14,613 nucleotides of DNA from an uncultured Collinsella sp. (GCA_902475785.1 CABSAN010000054.1:1-14613), one strand, 5' to 3'. Shown: positions 7,798-14,360, counted from the first letter of the stretch. The notes: a model not told the origin generated them from the letters alone. Translations and numbers: made by a program.

Positions 7798-8562
7798 CTA
7801 CAGTAGACCTTCCACGAAAGGTTTGAGCTTGTCGAGCATCGCGTCGCTTCTGATGACTGTACCTAAATCGAGGTGCTCACTCTTCTCCTTCGTAATCGTC
7901 TGAGTGATTACGCCCATGAACAGCAGCCTGGAGCCGATGGCAATTCCGTCGGTCGTGGGATAGCTGCCCTGGTTGAGGATGAAGGCGGGACTGCCGCTGG
8001 AGCCCTCGAATACAGATGCGTCAACGAGGAACTCGCGCTTACCCTTGTAGTCGTTCCAAGCGGGCGTGGAAGTCCAGCCTTGCCTGATGAGGGGGGTCTT
8101 GTTGTAGTCGTCATAGAGCCCGCTGGGGTATCCGATAAAGGTGATTTGCTCGAGCGCCGCCAAATTGTCCAGCACACTCTTCTTCGGGATGAGTCCAGAG
8201 TCGATGGATCGGTAGAAGGGCCTCTTCCCGTTTTCTTCAAGCATGCTGAGAACAGGGGCCACCGGCATCGCAACCAAGTCGAGCTCTCCGAGCTTCTTCC
8301 CCTCGATGAATGACTTGTCGAAGTTCACGCTGATGGTCTCGCGTGACGGGGCGTCACCTTCGGCTAGATTGATGACGAAGCGACCCTGAATCACATCCTT
8401 GAGGACATGGTGGTTGGTAATGAGCAGGGGCACTTTTCGCCCGTCTTCAAGGTCATAGGAAAAGAAGAATCCTGTACCCGAGACGCCCGTGCCTTCGGTA
8501 GTAATGCCCACGATGGGGACCGTGGTAAAGAGCAGCTGCGTGCTCGTATCATTAATGTTCAT
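7798..8562 (-). CDS. trypsin-like serine protease (S1/chymotrypsin fold)
   Basis: 254 aa. The chymotrypsin-type triad is visible: His in LLITNHHVL (about 52), Asp in GELDLVAMPV (about 95) and Ser in FEGSSGSPAF (about 189), the last in the place of the usual GDSGGP. GTGFFFSY before the His is the typical oxyanion-side strand. There is no signal peptide or membrane helix, so the enzyme is probably cytoplasmic or held by a partner. The ATG at 8562 has AGGAG 10 bases before it and overlaps the stop of the upstream membrane protein by 11 bases; an ATG seven codons earlier (8583) is the alternative. Cytoplasmic trypsin-like proteases with this NHHV form are often found in accessory or defence regions, where they act as effectors or processing enzymes. 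No target can be read from the sequence. Confidence 0.85.
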   Translation of the reverse strand: MNINDTSTQLLFTTVPIVGITTEGTGVSGTGFFFSYDLEDGRKVPLLITNHHVLKDVIQGRFVINLAEGDAPSRETISVNFDKSFIEGKKLGELDLVAMPVAPVLSMLEENGKRPFYRSIDSGLIPKKSVLDNLAALEQITFIGYPSGLYDDYNKTPLIRQGWTSTPAWNDYKGKREFLVDASVFEGSSGSPAFILNQGSYPTTDGIAIGSRLLFMGVITQTITKEKSEHLDLGTVIRSDAMLDKLKPFVEGLL

Positions 8563-9094
8563 CGGTCTTGGTCTCCTTGTCATCGGGATCCGCCAGGTGT
8601 TCTAGGACGCGCTCGGCCAGATCAGATTTGCCCTGCTTCTCTTCTTTTCGGATAAAGATAAAAGCGACAAAGAGTCCTACTGCGCCACACGGTGCTACGC
8701 AGAGCATCAAGATACCGGGCAAAGATGCGAGATTGACAGATGACGACAAACCCCCGAGAAACCAGCCCAGGAACGTTGTCGCAAGACCTAAAAGGATGTC
8801 AGGTTTGTAGGAAGGGCGCTCCTGCTTGGCCTGAAGGAGCATCTCCCTTGCTTTTCTCAGGTCGCTGTCGCGCTGTCCGACGTATGATTCCTGCAGGTAT
8901 TCATTGGGGATGCGAACCTCGTGGTCCTGGCGCACGGCGACGTGCTCCCGGTCATTTATGAGGTGGATGCCGTTACTTGCCTCTCCAACGCTAGCATTGT
9001 CGCCCATGTGCTCGAATACGCTGTCGAGGTCAGCCCACCTGACTCTATGGGCAAGCGCCTGGTCTTGTGGTGGGTTCTCTTGACCTTTCTCCAC
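8552..9094 (-). CDS. two-helix membrane protein, partner of the protease, unknown family
   Basis: 180 aa from a GTG with AAGGAG 5 bases before it. I do not recognise the family. About 100 mostly polar residues come first, including a charged, probably helical stretch (QRDSDLRKAREMLLQAKQER, about 74-93). Two hydrophobic helices follow (about 100-117 and 127-148), then a charged tail rich in Asp, Glu and Lys. This predicts both ends on the same side of the membrane, probably the cytoplasm. The stop overlaps the protease start, so the two are very likely made together. A simple reading is that this protein senses a membrane or cytoplasmic cue and holds or regulates the protease (inference). Confidence 0.7.
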   Translation of the reverse strand: MEKGQENPPQDQALAHRVRWADLDSVFEHMGDNASVGEASNGIHLINDREHVAVRQDHEVRIPNEYLQESYVGQRDSDLRKAREMLLQAKQERPSYKPDILLGLATTFLGWFLGGLSSSVNLASLPGILMLCVAPCGAVGLFVAFIFIRKEEKQGKSDLAERVLEHLADPDDKETKTDEH

Positions 9095-9183
9095 CAGATC
9101 TCCTTAGAACAAGGTCCTAGCGTCTTGCGGAAGTTTATGGTCACAGCAGAGACACCATGGTTCAACCAATATATCGATGGATA

Positions 9184-9213
9184 GATTATACCGTGCGGCT
9201 GATATGGCGACCA
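9184..9213 (-). promoter_or_regulatory. promoter of the membrane-protein/protease pair
   Basis: On the leftward strand a perfect TATAAT (9184-9189) lies 18 bases after TTGGTC (9208-9213). The expected start near 9177 gives a leader of about 80 bases before the GTG at 9094. The -10 is perfect, the -35 only half matched. Confidence 0.55.
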
Positions 9214-9376
9214 AGGGATGCTGCCGGCACGGCTGTGGGGTGCTAGTGACTTGCAGATTGCTGGCGACAGGCTACTAATAGCGGCATGGCTTTGCTGTTG
9301 GCTCACTCCGCCGCCCGCCTCACGGCGCCGGGGGTTTCTCGGCGCAGTGAGGCGGCATCGGTTGTTCTAGCTGTTC
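9214..9376. other. gene-free stretch with strong hairpin
   Basis: No gene is supported between the protease-pair promoter and the insertion sequence end. The stretch contains a GC-rich hairpin at 9315-9355: CCGCCTCAC pairs with GTGAGGCGG and GCGCCG with CGGCGC, with one mismatch between them and a 9-base loop. There is no T run on either side, so it is at best a poor terminator. It may be a remnant of a neighbouring gene's 3' end or of another mobile element. Confidence 0.5.
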
Positions 9377-9415
9377 TGTGCCAATAGGTTGTTTACACCC
9401 GGGTAGTGACAAATA

Positions 9416-9470
9416 GGGAGGGCTCCCACATGCTGTGAGTTGTCTAGACGAACAGCAGAGGAGCCCTCCC
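9416..9470 (+). promoter_or_regulatory. hairpin hiding the transposase ribosome site
   Basis: GGGAGGGCTCC (9416-9426) is a perfect inverted complement of GGAGCCCTCCC (9460-9470), and an inner pair TGCTGT/ACAGCA (9431-9436, 9452-9457) extends the stem. The transposase ribosome site AGAGGAG lies in the 3' arm, directly before the ATG at 9471. Transcripts entering from outside should fold and block transposase translation, a known control in IS10 and IS50. Confidence 0.6.
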
Positions 9471-9731
9471 ATGGAGCAACATCCTAACGCAAGGCTCACC
9501 CCGAGGGGGCGCGAGACGCTCGTCTCGCGCATAGAGTCCGGCCTCGGCGTCGCCGAGACCGCGCGTCAGATGGGCGTCAGCCGCCAGACGGCGAGCAAGT
9601 GGCTGCGCCGCAGCAGGTCCGGAGAGCCCATGTCCGACCGCAGTAGCCGCCCGCGCAGGCTCGCGAGGTCCACGCCGCGCGAGATCGAGAACCGGGTCCG
9701 CGAGGCGCGCTCGTCACTGCCGCTCGCCCCG
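9471..9731 (+). pseudogene. IS481-family transposase, N-terminal fragment
   Basis: The ATG follows AGAGGAG by 7 bases. About 87 codons match the start of IS481-type transposases: MEQHPNARLTPRGRE, the helix-turn-helix GVAETARQMGVSRQTASKWL, then the Arg/Ser-rich SDRSSRPRRLARSTPREIE. The usual protein is well over 300 aa and has a DDE integrase core; none of the core is present. After PLAP near 9731 the frame runs on into unrelated sequence antisense to the next gene, so the open frame to 10163 is not a real protein. The loss may have come from a deletion that also brought in or trimmed the adjacent operon. Confidence 0.8.
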
Positions 9732-9750
9732 CCCGGGCTGGCGCCGGGCG
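9730..9750. repeat. GC-only hairpin at the IS junction, possible operon end
   Basis: CGCCCGG and CCGGGCG pair across a 7-base loop, just after the stop of the leftward operon and on the edge of the IS481 fragment. No T run follows on the leftward strand, so termination here is only a possibility. Confidence 0.4.
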
Positions 9751-9758
9751 CGCTATGC

Positions 9759-10040
9759 TTAGGGAGCGGTGGGCGCCTCCGGAGCAGCAGGGGACTCGGA
9801 CGCGGTGATGCCGGAGGTGTCGATCTCGCCCAGATTGGCGAGCTGCTCGATGAGGGGGAGGCCCATCGGGTCGTCCACCTCGACGCCGCCGAGCACGATG
9901 GTGCTGTAGCGCGTGTCGACTTGGGTTGTGAACACGGCCGGGTCGAAACCCGAAGCGATAAAGCCAATGCCCGCGAGGACAACACCCGCGGCAACGAGCC
10001 CGCCCGCCACGGCGAGGTAGATCTTCTTCGCACTGGTCAT
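9759..10040 (-). CDS. short signal-anchored protein, third gene of the PadR operon
   Basis: 93 aa from an ATG with AGGAG 8 bases before it; an in-frame GTG three codons upstream lacks good spacing. An N-terminal hydrophobic segment (YLAVAGGLVAAGVVLAGIGF) is followed by a predicted outer part, and the protein ends in a Pro/Ala-rich tail (SPAAPEAPTAP). In many genomes a PadR/DUF1700 pair is followed by a longer protein with a DUF4097 beta-repeat domain, usually two to three times this length. This one resembles only the beginning of such a protein and stops 28 bases from the IS481 junction, so it may be truncated (inference). It begins 15 bases after the DUF1700 stop and should be co-expressed. 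Confidence 0.7.
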   Translation of the reverse strand: MTSAKKIYLAVAGGLVAAGVVLAGIGFIASGFDPAVFTTQVDTRYSTIVLGGVEVDDPMGLPLIEQLANLGEIDTSGITASESPAAPEAPTAP

Positions 10041-10055
10041 GGTACTCACTCCTTT

Positions 10056-10679
10056 CTACGCCGCGAGATGCGCGGCAGCGCCGCCCTTCTCGCCCTTACC
10101 CTTCCAGAAGGGCGAGGCGGCCTTCCTCGCCCAGAGCGCCGAGAGGCGCGCAATTTGTTTTGAGGCGGCCCAAGCGCCAGCACCAACGAAGAGCGCCACG
10201 CCGACGAGGCCGAGCCCCACGCCCGCCGAGGCGAGGGCGTACGGGAAGTGGCCGATGATGACGCCGCTTACGGCAAGCAGGAGCCCAACTACGCCCACGC
10301 CCCCGAGTGCCACCGCGACGATCCACACGCAGAGCGCCAGCACCCAGATGCAGATATAGACCGTGACGGCCACGGCGGCGAAGGCGGCGAGCAGCGGCAC
10401 CCACACCGGGGAGCCCACGATGGCCAGCACCCACAGCAGCGCGGTGCTGCGCCGGCGCGTCCTCGCGATCGCGCGCGGCACGGCGGGCAGGTCGTCGAGC
10501 GTGGCCTCCGCCACCTCGCCGGGCGTGCCCATGGCGGCCACGGCCTCCTCCTCGCTCATACCGTCCTCCATGCGGTCGGCGATGGCCTCCGCATAGAACG
10601 CCTTGGTCTCCTCCACCTGCTCGGCCGGCAGGCAGGCGAGCAGCTCGCCCAACCGGCCCAGAAACTCATCGCGCGTCAT
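10056..10679 (-). CDS. DUF1700 family membrane protein
   Basis: 207 aa. The N-terminal cytoplasmic part (MTRDEFLGRLGELLACLP, then EDGMSEEEAVAAMGTPGEVA) is the DUF1700 signature, a short helical domain seen with PadR regulators. Hydrophobic helices follow, roughly at 77-100, 104-128, 130-150 and 155-175, and a basic tail rich in Lys, Gly and Ala. The ATG at 10679 has GGAGG 6 bases before it and overlaps the PadR stop by 14 bases, so the genes are coupled. DUF1700 proteins are thought to work with PadR in envelope-stress or antimicrobial responses; the exact role is unknown. GC content is clearly higher than in the flanking left and right parts of the window. Confidence 0.85.
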   Translation of the reverse strand: MTRDEFLGRLGELLACLPAEQVEETKAFYAEAIADRMEDGMSEEEAVAAMGTPGEVAEATLDDLPAVPRAIARTRRRSTALLWVLAIVGSPVWVPLLAAFAAVAVTVYICIWVLALCVWIVAVALGGVGVVGLLLAVSGVIIGHFPYALASAGVGLGLVGVALFVGAGAWAASKQIARLSALWARKAASPFWKGKGEKGGAAAHLAA

Positions 10680-10986
10680 GGTGCGCCTCCTCAACGTATG
10701 CGTAAATCTCCCGTACGGACGGCCACTCGGCCAGGAACTCCTCGATGCGCGCTCGCCCGTCGTCCGTGATGCGGTAGTACCGGCGCAGCCGCCCGTTGTG
10801 CTCGGCGGAGCGCGCCGTGATGCACCCGGCCTTCTCCAGGCGCTTGAGCAGCGGGTAGAGCGTCGACTCCGTGAGCCCCATGCTCGCCGGTACGTCCTTC
10901 ACGATCTGGTAGCCGTAGGACTCCTCGCCGGAGACGGCCGCGAGCACGCAGGCCTCCAGGAAGCCGCGCTTCACCTGTGCCTCCAT
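10666..10986 (-). CDS. PadR family transcriptional regulator
   Basis: 106 aa, typical for the short PadR class. It has the winged helix YGYQIVKDV, LTESTLYPLLKRLEKAGCI and the wing with RYYRITDDGRARI, then a short C-terminal helix for dimerisation. The ATG at 10986 has AGGAGGT about 6 bases before it; an ATG seven codons upstream lies in the promoter region. As first gene of a PadR/DUF1700/short-protein operon it most likely represses its own operon, and a promoter with overlapping TATA-type repeats lies just upstream. Confidence 0.92.
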   Translation of the reverse strand: MEAQVKRGFLEACVLAAVSGEESYGYQIVKDVPASMGLTESTLYPLLKRLEKAGCITARSAEHNGRLRRYYRITDDGRARIEEFLAEWPSVREIYAYVEEAHHDAR

Positions 10987-11002
10987 CCGCACACCTCCTC
11001 TC

Positions 11003-11037
11003 GTCATATACTATGCTATACACACTATACGATGCAA
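11003..11037 (-). promoter_or_regulatory. promoter and probable operator of the PadR operon
   Basis: On the leftward strand TTGCAT (11032-11037) lies 18 bases before TAGTAT (11008-11013). Read on the given strand, the core holds TATACTATG and then TATACGATG about 20 bases later, plus TATA-N6-TATA symmetry. Such AT-rich repeats over a promoter are what PadR self-repression would need. The surroundings are GC-rich, which makes the patch stand out. Confidence 0.5.
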
Positions 11038-11118
11038 GGTATTAGACGTCAACTCTCATCGCGAAGATTCTCCGGCCCCTGCGCGCTGCGAACGTGATAT
11101 CGCGGGGCGGTTGGCATT

Positions 11119-11405
11119 ATGCATGAAACGTCAAGTAACGCTCTTTTGATCCACTTCCACTCGGCCCCATATGCCTTGTACAACACCCCCCCTTCAACCT
11201 TGGGTTCAAGGGAGCCGCTAGGCTGGGCGTGCCGGACGGTAAGGTCCTGGACGCGATGGTGGACTTCTCCGATGCCATAGGGGTCATGGGTCTACGCCGA
11301 TGGAGGCCCACGCACGCGGCAGGGCTCGCCCGTCACCGCTGGTCGCCGGACGGTCCCCACGCTCCGCTCGCCAACGCGCAGGCGACAGCAGCAGTCCAGC
11401 GCTAG
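11119..11405 (+). pseudogene. decayed coding stretch with a 7-C run, unidentified
   Basis: After a run of seven C (11186-11192) an open frame reads PFNLGFKGAARLGVPDGKVL, then DAMVDFSDAIGVMGLRRW, ending at a TAG at 11403-11405. Its codon use looks coding. Upstream, the frame from an ATG at 11119 (MHETSSNALLIHFHSAPYAL) would join it if the C run changed by one base. There is no good ribosome site. I do not recognise the protein. The opposite strand also has open stretches, so strand assignment is uncertain. Confidence 0.3.
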
Positions 11406-11632
11406 CTGGAGACGCCGGAATGCCCAGAAGATGCGTTTCCCATCACTGCGACAGAGCTTTTTGCAGGGGTGACAATTTTTCCTAATATCGAGGTCAGCTT
11501 GGCTTCGGTAGCCACCTTGAGAGCATCGCCAATAGACTCTTCCTTTATGCGTTCGGCATAATCGTAGGCAATACCCAAAAATTCCAGTCCCGAGCAACAG
11601 GAGTACAATTGCTGCTATTGTTGCCAGCTGTT
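11402..11632 (-). pseudogene. frameshifted remnant of a small membrane protein
   Basis: One leftward frame encodes a clear membrane helix (QLATIAAIVLLLLGTGIFG, about 11632-11570). At a run of five T (11576-11580) the sensible reading moves to another frame: GIAYDYAERIKEESIGDALK, then VATEAKLTSILGKI, ending in TAG at 11402-11404. Removing one T joins helix and tail into one continuous protein. The N-terminal side runs into the LuxR gene start, so the remnant is also cut there. No family recognised. This stop and the stop of the opposite-strand frame share the CTAG at 11402-11405. Confidence 0.4.
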
Positions 11633-11644
11633 GGGAGATGGAAG

Positions 11645-12649
11645 ATGGACTGCGATGGCTACCCATGCGTTCCCATGCCGTTGATGTGCACCGCCTTTGC
11701 GCCGGGGCAGATTGACGCTGCAGTTGCAGGCATTTCCGACCCCGATTCGCGCGCCATTGCCACGGCAGAAGCGCTGTACTTTCGCGGACAGGCCGCCCTC
11801 GCCGCCAAGACGGCGCGCCCCTATCTTGACGCCACCGATCCCACACTGCGCTATTCCGCATGCTTGATCTGCGGATACGCCAGTCTGTCGCTCAACCGTA
11901 TCGCCGATGCCCACCGTTGCCTTGCGGGCATCCTCGATACACCGGCCGACGAGGAATCGCCCGCCGTCCACGCCACGCATATCCTGTTCGCCTCGGCCTC
12001 GAGCGTCCTGCTGCACTTGCCTTCCCCGTATTCTGCCGAAGAGTTTTATCCACTTGCGGCGCATCTGCCCGAAGGCCTGCGTCTGTTCGCCAGTTACGTG
12101 ATGGCGCATGCCCTGTACCTGCGCGGCGAATATGGCCGCAGTCTGGGCATGGCGGAAAACGCCCTGATCATGAAACAGGGAAGCTATCCCATCTCGGAAC
12201 TGTTCCTGCACCTGGCAGCTTCCATGGCATGCATGAGCCTCAAGGACATCGGCGCCGCAAAAACGCACTTCGGAGTTGCTTGGAACATTGCGCGCCCCGA
12301 CGGCCTTATTGAGCTCATTGGCGAGCATCACGGCCTTTTACAGGGGCTTATCGAGGCATGCCTAAAATCGCAATACCCTGACGATTTCGCGCGCATCATC
12401 GAGATTACGTATCGATTCAGCTACGGCTGGCGGCGCATCCACAACCCCGATTCGGGCGAGGACGTGGCTGACGACCTGACGACCACAGAGTTCACCATGG
12501 CCATGCTCGCCTGCCGCGGATGGACCAACGCCGAAATCGCACGCCATATGGGAGTATCGCCGGGCACTGTCAAAAACCGCCTATCAGGAGTGTATGCCAA
12601 GCTTGGTATCGGAACTCGCGCCGAGCTGGTCGCGCATATGCTGCGTTAG
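11645..12649 (+). CDS. LuxR-type helix-turn-helix regulator
   Basis: 334 aa. The last 56 residues form the LuxR/GerE domain: LTTTEFTMAMLACRGWTNAEI, ARHMGVSPGTVKNRLSGVYA, KLGIGTRAELVAHM. The first 270 residues lack a receiver or PAS domain and are Ala/Leu-rich with repeated paired helices (for example AEALYFRGQAALAAKTARPY and MAHALYLRGEYGRSLGMAEN), suggesting a TPR-like fold as in MalT/LAL-type regulators, but without the ATPase. Ligand and targets are unknown. The ATG at 11645 has GGGAG 7 bases before it; an in-frame ATG 12 codons upstream falls in the decayed remnant and is less likely. The native upstream promoter may have been replaced by the island edge. Confidence 0.88.
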   Translation: MDCDGYPCVPMPLMCTAFAPGQIDAAVAGISDPDSRAIATAEALYFRGQAALAAKTARPYLDATDPTLRYSACLICGYASLSLNRIADAHRCLAGILDTPADEESPAVHATHILFASASSVLLHLPSPYSAEEFYPLAAHLPEGLRLFASYVMAHALYLRGEYGRSLGMAENALIMKQGSYPISELFLHLAASMACMSLKDIGAAKTHFGVAWNIARPDGLIELIGEHHGLLQGLIEACLKSQYPDDFARIIEITYRFSYGWRRIHNPDSGEDVADDLTTTEFTMAMLACRGWTNAEIARHMGVSPGTVKNRLSGVYAKLGIGTRAELVAHMLR

Positions 12650-12945
12650 CGACTGGGCTGCCAAGTGCATCGAACACGTTCCGGAACCCGGCGCTTCGCT
12701 CGATCAATTTGGACATTTTGGCCATCGAACGACACTACCGTGACAGGACTCCTTCTCGCAAAGACAGCAACGTCCCCCTTACGGCAGCCGCTGCAGCACT
12801 CGCCGTGGCAGATGCCGGCCTCGTCGCCTACAGCGCCCGCTGCACGGCGCTCGAAACCGACACCGCCAATGAGGTCAATTCGGATAGGCCTCGCTAGCTC
12901 CTAGTTGCTTTTACGAGAGACGCCGACTCGGCTCATCGAAACATC
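12650..12945. other. gene-free stretch with a degraded open frame
   Basis: No intact gene is supported. A rightward frame at about 12711-12897 reads with coding-like codons, including a hydrophobic stretch NVPLTAAAAALAVADAGLVA that looks like a signal anchor, and ends in TAG. It has no ATG, no ribosome site and no recognised family, so it is probably eroded. No terminator with a T run is seen for the LuxR gene. Confidence 0.35.
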
Positions 12946-12980
12946 AAAATGGGCTGGCCCCGATAACTCGGAGCCAGCCC
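12946..12980 (-). terminator. intrinsic terminator of the lipoprotein gene
   Basis: On the leftward strand GGGCTGGC pairs with GCCAGCCC (12951-12958 with 12973-12980), extended by CCGA/TCGG with a one-base offset, then ATTTTGATG. The T run is short (four T). It lies 28 bases after the stop of the lipoprotein gene and may also halt rightward transcripts from the LuxR gene by the stem alone. Confidence 0.75.
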
Positions 12981-13008
12981 TGAGTCGCCTGACGTAAGAA
13001 TCGCGGCG

Positions 13009-14028
13009 TTACTTGAGCTTCAGTGCCTCCATCATGGGCACGGCGGCGTCCCAATCGATCTTCCAGCCAATCGACACGCGGACGGTTTCACCCGTTGCGG
13101 GAGCCGTCGCAAACAGTGTATGGCCGTTGTCGGGACCGGTAAAGCGCAGCCACGTTATGCCGTTGTACTCGACCTGGTCGGTTGTTGTCTCCTTGCCTTC
13201 GTAGACCTGCTCTAGGCTTGCAACCTCTTCCTCCGGCGAGCGCGGGAAGATGCTGATGTTCAGGCGTCCTCCAGTCTCGTCGTGGAAGAAGTTTGCCTTT
13301 TCGCGCTCTTCGTCGGACGAATCCAGCGTGTACCCATCGGCGGCCTCGATGCTGTACGATGCGCAGTCGATGCCCGTTAAATCTGCCTTCTCGCCAGAAT
13401 CGGCCACGCCGCCGGCCGCCTTGAACTCCTTGGTCTCGCATCCCGTGGTGTCAAAGTGCATGGCCTCATGATTCTTGGCGGGGGCGTAAGCGTCTACGAA
13501 CTCGACGGTGATGGGTCCGTAGTACGCCGTCTTGGGCGCCCAGAAATACACGTACTCAACGGTCTCGCCCGGGCCGATATCTGGCCTCTTGGAAAGATCG
13601 ATACCCTCGTGAAGCTCATCGGGAGCCTCGATTGCAACGTAGTCGAGCACGGCCGCCTTGCCGGAAGTAAACAACGGGTCGCCTGCCTCAATATCGCCCT
13701 GGGCAGCATGCACGTTAAAGGAACTGAACGTCCTGTTCTTTGTGTTGTTGTTGGTAATCTTGATGTGCAGGTAAAAGCCGTCCTGCTTCTTGGCATCACC
13801 GCGATAGAACGTACCGTGAGCCACCGACTCATAGGTAATGCCTGCCACCTCGACCGTCTGCGAATCATAGGCCTTGGGCTTTTCCTGCACAGGCACGCTG
13901 CCGCCCGAGCTGCCAGCTGAGCCGCTCGGAGCACTACCACCGCAGCCTGCCACTGTACACGCCAGCACGGCCGAAAGCGTCACAGTGGGAATTCCTAACA
14001 GCAGCTTCTTCGTCATGGGCTTCATCAT
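13009..14028 (-). CDS. secreted lipoprotein, DUF4352/DUF5067-like domain
   Basis: 339 aa. It begins MMKPMTKKLLLGIP, then a hydrophobic core and the lipobox VAGC, so it is lipid-anchored on the outer face. A Ser/Gly linker (GGSAPSGSAGSSGGSVPVQE) follows. The next part (TVEVAGITYESVAHGTFY, FYLHIKITNNNTKNRTFSSF) resembles immunoglobulin-like DUF4352/DUF5067 domains of Gram-positive lipoproteins; the family call is tentative. The C-terminal part is acidic (SSDEEREKANFF) with further beta-type sequence and no catalytic motif I can name. The first ATG of the pair at 14028 is chosen because GGAG lies 8 bases before it; the longer reading from 14121 adds 31 residues before the signal peptide and is rejected. 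The gene stands alone between a terminator and a regulatory stretch. Confidence 0.85.
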   Translation of the reverse strand: MMKPMTKKLLLGIPTVTLSAVLACTVAGCGGSAPSGSAGSSGGSVPVQEKPKAYDSQTVEVAGITYESVAHGTFYRGDAKKQDGFYLHIKITNNNTKNRTFSSFNVHAAQGDIEAGDPLFTSGKAAVLDYVAIEAPDELHEGIDLSKRPDIGPGETVEYVYFWAPKTAYYGPITVEFVDAYAPAKNHEAMHFDTTGCETKEFKAAGGVADSGEKADLTGIDCASYSIEAADGYTLDSSDEEREKANFFHDETGGRLNISIFPRSPEEEVASLEQVYEGKETTTDQVEYNGITWLRFTGPDNGHTLFATAPATGETVRVSIGWKIDWDAAVPMMEALKLK

Positions 14029-14323
14029 CCTCACCGCTCCTCTCGCTTGCAGCTCATCCGTTGCCCAAGGCCTTCGTCGTCCCCTGACATCGGCTTCCAC
14101 TATGAGCGTATGACGAAACACGGCGCACGCGAAGTGACCCGCGGCCCAAATAACGCCCCGTTAGACCCCCTTTCAGGCCATAAGGGCCCCGGTTCGCATA
14201 CCCTCGGCCCATAAAACGAGACGCATGTCCCAATGTTCGATTCGATCCAACAATCCGCACGACACGTCTTCGACAACGTATCCAACCGCAAACGCAACAA
14301 GGCGCATTCGGCCGCCTTCAAAC
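14029..14323. other. upstream region of the lipoprotein gene, no gene seen
   Basis: About 295 bases with only short open frames lacking ribosome sites. It should hold the leftward promoter of the lipoprotein gene, but I cannot pick a convincing -35/-10 pair. A weak CCCTT/AAGGG stem lies near 14169-14187. Confidence 0.4.
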
Positions 14324-14360
14324 TTACTCGGGCAAAACCGACTCGGTTTTCTCCGAGTAA
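14324..14360. repeat. 37-base near-perfect palindrome
   Basis: TTACTCGG (14324-14331) pairs with CCGAGTAA (14353-14360), and inside it AAAACCGA (14334-14341) pairs with TCGGTTTT (14343-14350) around a single central C. Only a two-base mismatch separates the two stems. No T run follows on either strand, so it is more like a regulator site or a cruciform than a terminator. Confidence 0.85.

Larger units (their letters stand above)
9377..9731 (+). mobile_element. truncated IS481-family element, left end
   Basis: The left boundary is placed at TGTG (9377), followed by CCAATAGGTTGTTTACA. The CAATAGGTTGT part resembles, from memory, the terminal sequence of IS481 itself. The element's leader and the first 87 codons of its transposase follow, then similarity stops near 9731. 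No right end is seen in the window, so the copy is a fragment that cannot move by itself. Confidence 0.7.

Noticed and set aside
9732..10163. Continuation of the transposase reading frame
   Set aside because: After about 9731 it has no similarity to IS481 transposases and is antisense to the short protein gene.
10248..10769. A 173-codon rightward frame antisense to DUF1700/PadR
   Set aside because: His/Arg/Gly-rich shadow of GC-rich genes, with the real leftward genes well supported by motifs and ribosome sites.
1..11050. TTAGACGTCAA near both 2 and 11041 as a pair of element ends
   Set aside because: The match is only about 11 bases, is in the same orientation, and is followed by unrelated sequence; the genes between 1 and 7630 look native.
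11615..12331. A 238-codon leftward frame antisense to the LuxR gene
   Set aside because: The rightward strand carries a clear LuxR domain and ribosome site; the leftward frame has none.
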